DNA of 8,022 bases from the NCBI GenBank assembly GCA_003552765.1, contig PUOI01000091.1, positions 1 through 8,022 of the forward strand. Reading direction: 5' to 3'. The DNA comes from Candidatus Hydrogenedentota bacterium. Its GTDB lineage: Bacteria > Hydrogenedentota > Hydrogenedentia > Hydrogenedentales > SLHB01. Shown here piece by piece: positions 5,089 through 8,022 of the stretch; positions within the stretch are counted from its first letter, which is position 1, and each line of letters begins with the position of its first letter. The notes under the pieces are model-generated. The model was given only the letters and a program-made list of their open reading frames with translations. It did not search any database and was not told the origin of the DNA. The translations under genes and the position numbers were made by a program.

Positions 5089-5751
5089 TCAACGCCGGGG
5101 GGCGGCGCTCTCGGCGGCCTTCAAGCTTTCGATGGCGTCGATGTAGGAATCGGCATTGTAGATGTAGGACCCCGCCACGAGTACATTCGCGCCCGCCTCG
5201 ACCACCTCGCGGGCCGTCAGGTCATCGATGCCGCCATCCACTTCGAGGTCGCGATCGCCAATCATCGCCCGGATGCATTCAATCTTGCGCAACATCGCCG
5301 GGATGAAGCTTTGCCCGCCAAACCCGGGATTCACCGTCATGACCAGCACCATGTCCACATACTCGGCGAGGTATTCGAGTTCGTCATGCGACGTGCCTGG
5401 ATTCAGCACCACCCCCGCCTTGCAACCCCGCTCCTTGATGCAATTAATGAGCCGGTGGGGATGTTTCGCCGCCTCGACATGAAAGGAAACCAAATCGGCG
5501 CCCGCTTCGCAAAAGGCTTCGGCGTAATAGCCGGGGTCGCTGATCATGAGATGAACATCAAGCGGAACGGAACACCGGGAGCGCAAAGCGGCGACCACCG
5601 GCGGACCGATGGTGATGTTAGGCGCGAAATGGCCGTCCATGACATCCACATGAATCCAGTCCGCGCCCGCGTTGACAACGGCCTCTATCTCTTCTCCCAA
5701 CCGGCTGAAATCGGAGGCGAGGATGGATGGCGCAATCTTCAGGTCCGGCAT
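5089..5751 (-). CDS. rpe: Ribulose-phosphate 3-epimerase
   Basis: 220 residues. Interconverts D-ribulose 5-phosphate and D-xylulose 5-phosphate in the pentose phosphate and Calvin pathways; cytoplasmic TIM barrel. Conserved blocks: IAPSILASDFSRLGEE (6-21), HVDVMDGHFAPNITIGPPVV (34-53), LDVHLMI (64-70), VLVMTVNPGFGGQSF (135-149) and EVDGGI (170-175). The metal ligands H34, D36, H67 and D172 are all present, D36 and D172 being the acid/base pair. I chose the ATG at 5751: GGGGAAG lies 6 nt upstream and the gap to the preceding stop is 2 nt. A GTG at 5766 would add five residues and overlap the upstream gene. Last visible gene of the rsmB-PASTA-rpe unit. No clear terminator follows on this strand. 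Confidence 0.97.
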   Translation of the reverse strand: MPDLKIAPSILASDFSRLGEEIEAVVNAGADWIHVDVMDGHFAPNITIGPPVVAALRSRCSVPLDVHLMISDPGYYAEAFCEAGADLVSFHVEAAKHPHRLINCIKERGCKAGVVLNPGTSHDELEYLAEYVDMVLVMTVNPGFGGQSFIPAMLRKIECIRAMIGDRDLEVDGGIDDLTAREVVEAGANVLVAGSYIYNADSYIDAIESLKAAESAAPRR

Positions 5752-5753
5752 TA

Positions 5754-6908
5754 TCAACTTCCCCACAGTAGCGTGTCATGGTCGGTTATGACCGGTTCGC
5801 TGTCGCCTTGATAGTAGTACGAGCGCACCATCTCCCCATCCAGATACACTTCCACCGTCATCTCATCGTGAAAACTGATCGGCAAGCGCAGCCGGGTTCC
5901 CGGGTCATAGCTGGGCGGCTCGCCATCTTCCATGTCCTGTGGCCGCGGAAATGCGGTCCGGCGCGAGCCTCGCCGGTCAATTACCTCGACCCTCACCGCC
6001 CGGCGTCCGGCTTCCTGCGGAATGGTGTACGACAACTCCACGGAGTGACGCGGCCCCGCCAGCGCCACCGCCCCGGAATCCCGCACATCGTAGACGACGG
6101 TGTCATCCTCCCGAAGGGTGGTCCCCGGCGGCGGATATTGGTCCAGAACTTCGTCATACGGCGCATCCGAGCGTTCAACCCGGTTGGCCTGGGCTTCAAT
6201 GCCCAGCCCCCTCAGCGTTTCCACTGCTTCCTCCACGGGTTTACCCACGATCTCGGGCATAAGGAAGCGTTCCCCTTCCATCCCCGCGCTCACCAGCACG
6301 TTGATGTTCTCCGTGTGCTCGGTGCGGCTTCCCGCGGCCGGTTCCTGGGCCAGTATCGTGTCGCGGGGCTGCTCCGAGGGCAGGCGCGACACCGTCCCGA
6401 TGTCGAAGCGGCTTTGGTTGAACTCCTCCCGCACCTCGGAAAGCGACCTTCCCACTATCTCCGGCGCCGTCACATGCTCGGGACCGCTCACCGTGGGCGT
6501 AACGCTTCGCCCGGTTCGCACCACCTGGCCGGGCTGCGGGCGCTGAGAGATGACGTGGAATCTGGGGACTTCATCGCTCACCATCTCCCGTTGTTGTCCG
6601 ATCTCGAGGTTATACTGAGCCAACACTTGGGACGCCTCGGTGATGGGCAACCCCTGGATGTCAGGGACTTCCACCATCTCGCCTCCGGCCATGGCCCTAT
6701 CCAATATGTAGAGCGCGGTGAAAGCCATCACCGCTAGCAGGATGGCCGTCGCCACCGTCCACCGTACGGTCCACCACGCGAACCGAAACACGAAGAGGAC
6801 CGCGCCTACGATACTTTCCGCAACCGTATCAAGCAGAACGCGTCCAAACCATCGTGATTCGGTCTTGTTTGATACGTTCCTTTTGTTTTTCGCCACTGTT
6901 CGAGCCAT
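5754..6908 (-). CDS. PASTA-domain membrane protein without kinase domain
   Basis: 384 residues. A basic cytoplasmic N-terminus (1-51) is followed by a transmembrane helix (about 52-69, ATAILLAVMAFTALYIL); residues 33-46 are also hydrophobic and could form a second or re-entrant helix. Three PASTA repeats follow: about 77-142 (VPDIQG...QRPQPGQVVRTG), 146-209 (APEIVG...QEPAAGS) and 213-277 (MPEIVG...QYPPPGTTL). PASTA domains bind peptidoglycan fragments in kinases such as PrkC and in penicillin-binding proteins, so a periplasmic wall-sensing or scaffold role is likely. The last 100 residues (about 285-384) look beta-rich (VELSYTIPQEAG, EVYLDGEMVRSYYY) and I do not recognise them. No kinase, transpeptidase or phosphatase motif is present. 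The ATG overlaps rsmB by 103 nt; no later ATG precedes the helix, so the start is likely but not certain. Confidence 0.88.
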   Translation of the reverse strand: MARTVAKNKRNVSNKTESRWFGRVLLDTVAESIVGAVLFVFRFAWWTVRWTVATAILLAVMAFTALYILDRAMAGGEMVEVPDIQGLPITEASQVLAQYNLEIGQQREMVSDEVPRFHVISQRPQPGQVVRTGRSVTPTVSGPEHVTAPEIVGRSLSEVREEFNQSRFDIGTVSRLPSEQPRDTILAQEPAAGSRTEHTENINVLVSAGMEGERFLMPEIVGKPVEEAVETLRGLGIEAQANRVERSDAPYDEVLDQYPPPGTTLREDDTVVYDVRDSGAVALAGPRHSVELSYTIPQEAGRRAVRVEVIDRRGSRRTAFPRPQDMEDGEPPSYDPGTRLRLPISFHDEMTVEVYLDGEMVRSYYYQGDSEPVITDHDTLLWGS

Positions 6909-8022
6909 TGGGGTCCATCTTCCGGTTCTACAAGGCCTTCCTCACACAGAGGAGTCACAACATGTAGTGTTTCATCCAAGGTAAAAGTGCATACAGAGTA
7001 TACAATGCGGCCGCCGGTCTTGCAATGCCGCACGGCCGAGCGCAACAACGCCGTCTGTTGCCGCCCCATTCGCCCACTTACGTCCGGGTCCAGCCGCCAC
7101 TTCAATTCGGGATGCCGCCGCATGGCCCCCATGCCCGAGCATGGGGCGTCGAGCAGCACCCCATCGAATTCCACATCCAACGGCGGACGGGCGCCGTCGG
7201 CGCAAACCAACCGGATGCCGCCCAATCCCAGCCGCTCCTGGTTCTCCCGAACACGCGCAAGCTTATGGGGTTGGTTGTCCAGCGCCAAAATGAACGCCCT
7301 ACTCTCCGTAAGCTGAGCGAGGTGGGTGGTCTTCCCGCCAGGGGCCGCGCATAGATCCAATAGCCTTTCCCCCCTCTTGGGTTCCATCAAATGAGCGGCC
7401 AACATGGAGGCGGGATCCTGAATCAAGTATGCGCCTTCGCCAAAACGCTTTGATCGCGCTGGCGGCAGACCGCTCTCCAGCGTGATTTCTTCCGGTACGG
7501 GAGTCCGCTTGCGAGGCGCGCAACCCGCTTTGTCAAACGCTTCCATGAGGTCCCCGGGGGAGATGCGCGCGGTATTCGTCCGCACCGTGACGGGCGCCTC
7601 TTCGTTCATCGCCCGGCACAACGCCTCGAGTTCGCCGCCTTGCGCCGCATCCCGCTCCCAAAGCTCGACCATCCAGAGGGGCAACGAATACCGGACGCTC
7701 AGGTATTCATGCCACGCCTCTTCCCGGCTGGGCAACGCAACCTCGTCCAGGGTTCGCGGGACCTTCTTCAACACGGCGTTCGCAAGCTTGGCCGTGCCCG
7801 CGTGGCCCCGTTTCTTCGCCAGTTCCACCGACGTATGGACCATCGCGGGAAAGGTCACGTTATCACAGAACAACGCCTGATAGACGCCCATTTCCAGCAC
7901 GATCCGGATGGGTACAGGCAGCTCCTCAATGGGTTGATGGAGAAGCCGCCGAAGAATATGCGTGCACAGAAGCCGATGCCGCACCGAGCCGTAGACGAGC
8001 TGCGTGAGAAAGCGCCGTCCGC
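6806..8022 (-). CDS. rsmB: 16S rRNA m5C967 methyltransferase RsmB (5' end beyond right edge)
   Basis: 405 codons including the stop are visible and the frame stays open to the edge, so the true start is outside. It methylates C5 of cytosine 967 of 16S rRNA with S-adenosylmethionine. The visible N-terminal part is the NusB-like RNA-binding domain: RRFLTQLVYGSVRHR at the edge, then ELPVPIRIVLEMGVYQALF. The methyltransferase core follows, numbered from the GTG at 7984: SAM motif LDLCAAPGGKTTHLA (209-223), motif IV DAPCSGMGAMRRHPELKWR (C282), and motif VI YSVCTFTLDE, whose C332 corresponds to the catalytic nucleophile. The C-terminus HDGLDAFCLIRLRK matches the usual DGFF.A.L.K ending, so the stop at 6806 is genuine and the overlap with the next gene is not a frameshift artefact of rsmB. 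First visible gene of its operon. Confidence 0.95.
   Translation of the reverse strand, partial: GRRFLTQLVYGSVRHRLLCTHILRRLLHQPIEELPVPIRIVLEMGVYQALFCDNVTFPAMVHTSVELAKKRGHAGTAKLANAVLKKVPRTLDEVALPSREEAWHEYLSVRYSLPLWMVELWERDAAQGGELEALCRAMNEEAPVTVRTNTARISPGDLMEAFDKAGCAPRKRTPVPEEITLESGLPPARSKRFGEGAYLIQDPASMLAAHLMEPKRGERLLDLCAAPGGKTTHLAQLTESRAFILALDNQPHKLARVRENQERLGLGGIRLVCADGARPPLDVEFDGVLLDAPCSGMGAMRRHPELKWRLDPDVSGRMGRQQTALLRSAVRHCKTGGRIVYSVCTFTLDETLHVVTPLCEEGLVEPEDGPQWLEQWRKTKGTYQTRPNHDGLDAFCLIRLRKVS

Noticed and set aside
5778..6737. Long plus-strand open frame (319 codons) opposite the PASTA gene
   Set aside because: It is antisense to three clear PASTA repeats, rich in His/Arg/Pro as expected of a shadow frame, and has no domain or start signal.
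1..8022. CRISPR arrays, tRNA or rRNA genes, insertion sequences, phage or toxin-antitoxin genes
   Set aside because: I saw no spaced direct repeats, tRNA arms, rRNA-like stretches, transposase or integrase motifs, and no candidate defence genes in either strand.

Overview
This 8 kb window is ordinary bacterial chromosome. It is GC-rich (around 60% judged by eye, not counted) and densely coded, with no rRNA, tRNA, CRISPR array, integrase or transposase visible. The lineage cannot be fixed from the sequence. Three things hint at a free-living Gram-negative-type or PVC/Hydrogenedentota-like genome: an intergenic GCCGGC-rich hairpin repeat that would read as 'SAGILPA...RRDAGGT' if translated, a good -24/-12 (sigma-54) promoter, and a PASTA membrane protein between rsmB and rpe. 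This is a weak inference.

Layout. Positions 1-2696 (minus strand) carry a ferrous-iron uptake operon: feoA, then feoB joined by an ATGA overlap, then the start of a very small one-helix Cys-containing protein that runs off the left edge. The operon is read from a perfect TTGACA-N17-TATAAT promoter, followed by a candidate palindromic operator in the leader. Its FeoB carries an unusual His/Asp-rich loop. Positions 2697-3134 are non-coding and hold that promoter and an 80-bp hairpin repeat. Positions 3135-3737 (plus) encode an exported thioredoxin-fold-like protein without a CXXC motif.

Positions 3738-4061 are non-coding and hold a sigma-54-type promoter and a leader with a stem-loop and a possible four-codon reading frame. 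They lead into a pair of small heat-shock proteins (Hsp20) at 4062-4964. The pair is separated by a perfect GC hairpin and closed by a strong intrinsic terminator (4997-5047).

Positions 5089-8022 (minus) carry rsmB (start beyond the right edge), a kinase-less PASTA-domain membrane protein, and rpe, packed as one operon with a 103-nt overlap between the first two. The order rsmB, PASTA protein, rpe resembles the Firmicutes rsmB-prpC-prkC-rsgA-rpe neighbourhood, with the Ser/Thr kinase replaced by a protein that keeps only the membrane anchor and PASTA repeats.

I see no clearly new multi-gene system. The observations most worth following are the kinase-less PASTA protein with an unrecognised C-terminal domain, the His-rich FeoB loop, the sigma-54 control and leader of the hsp20 pair, and the cysteine-less exported thioredoxin-like protein.
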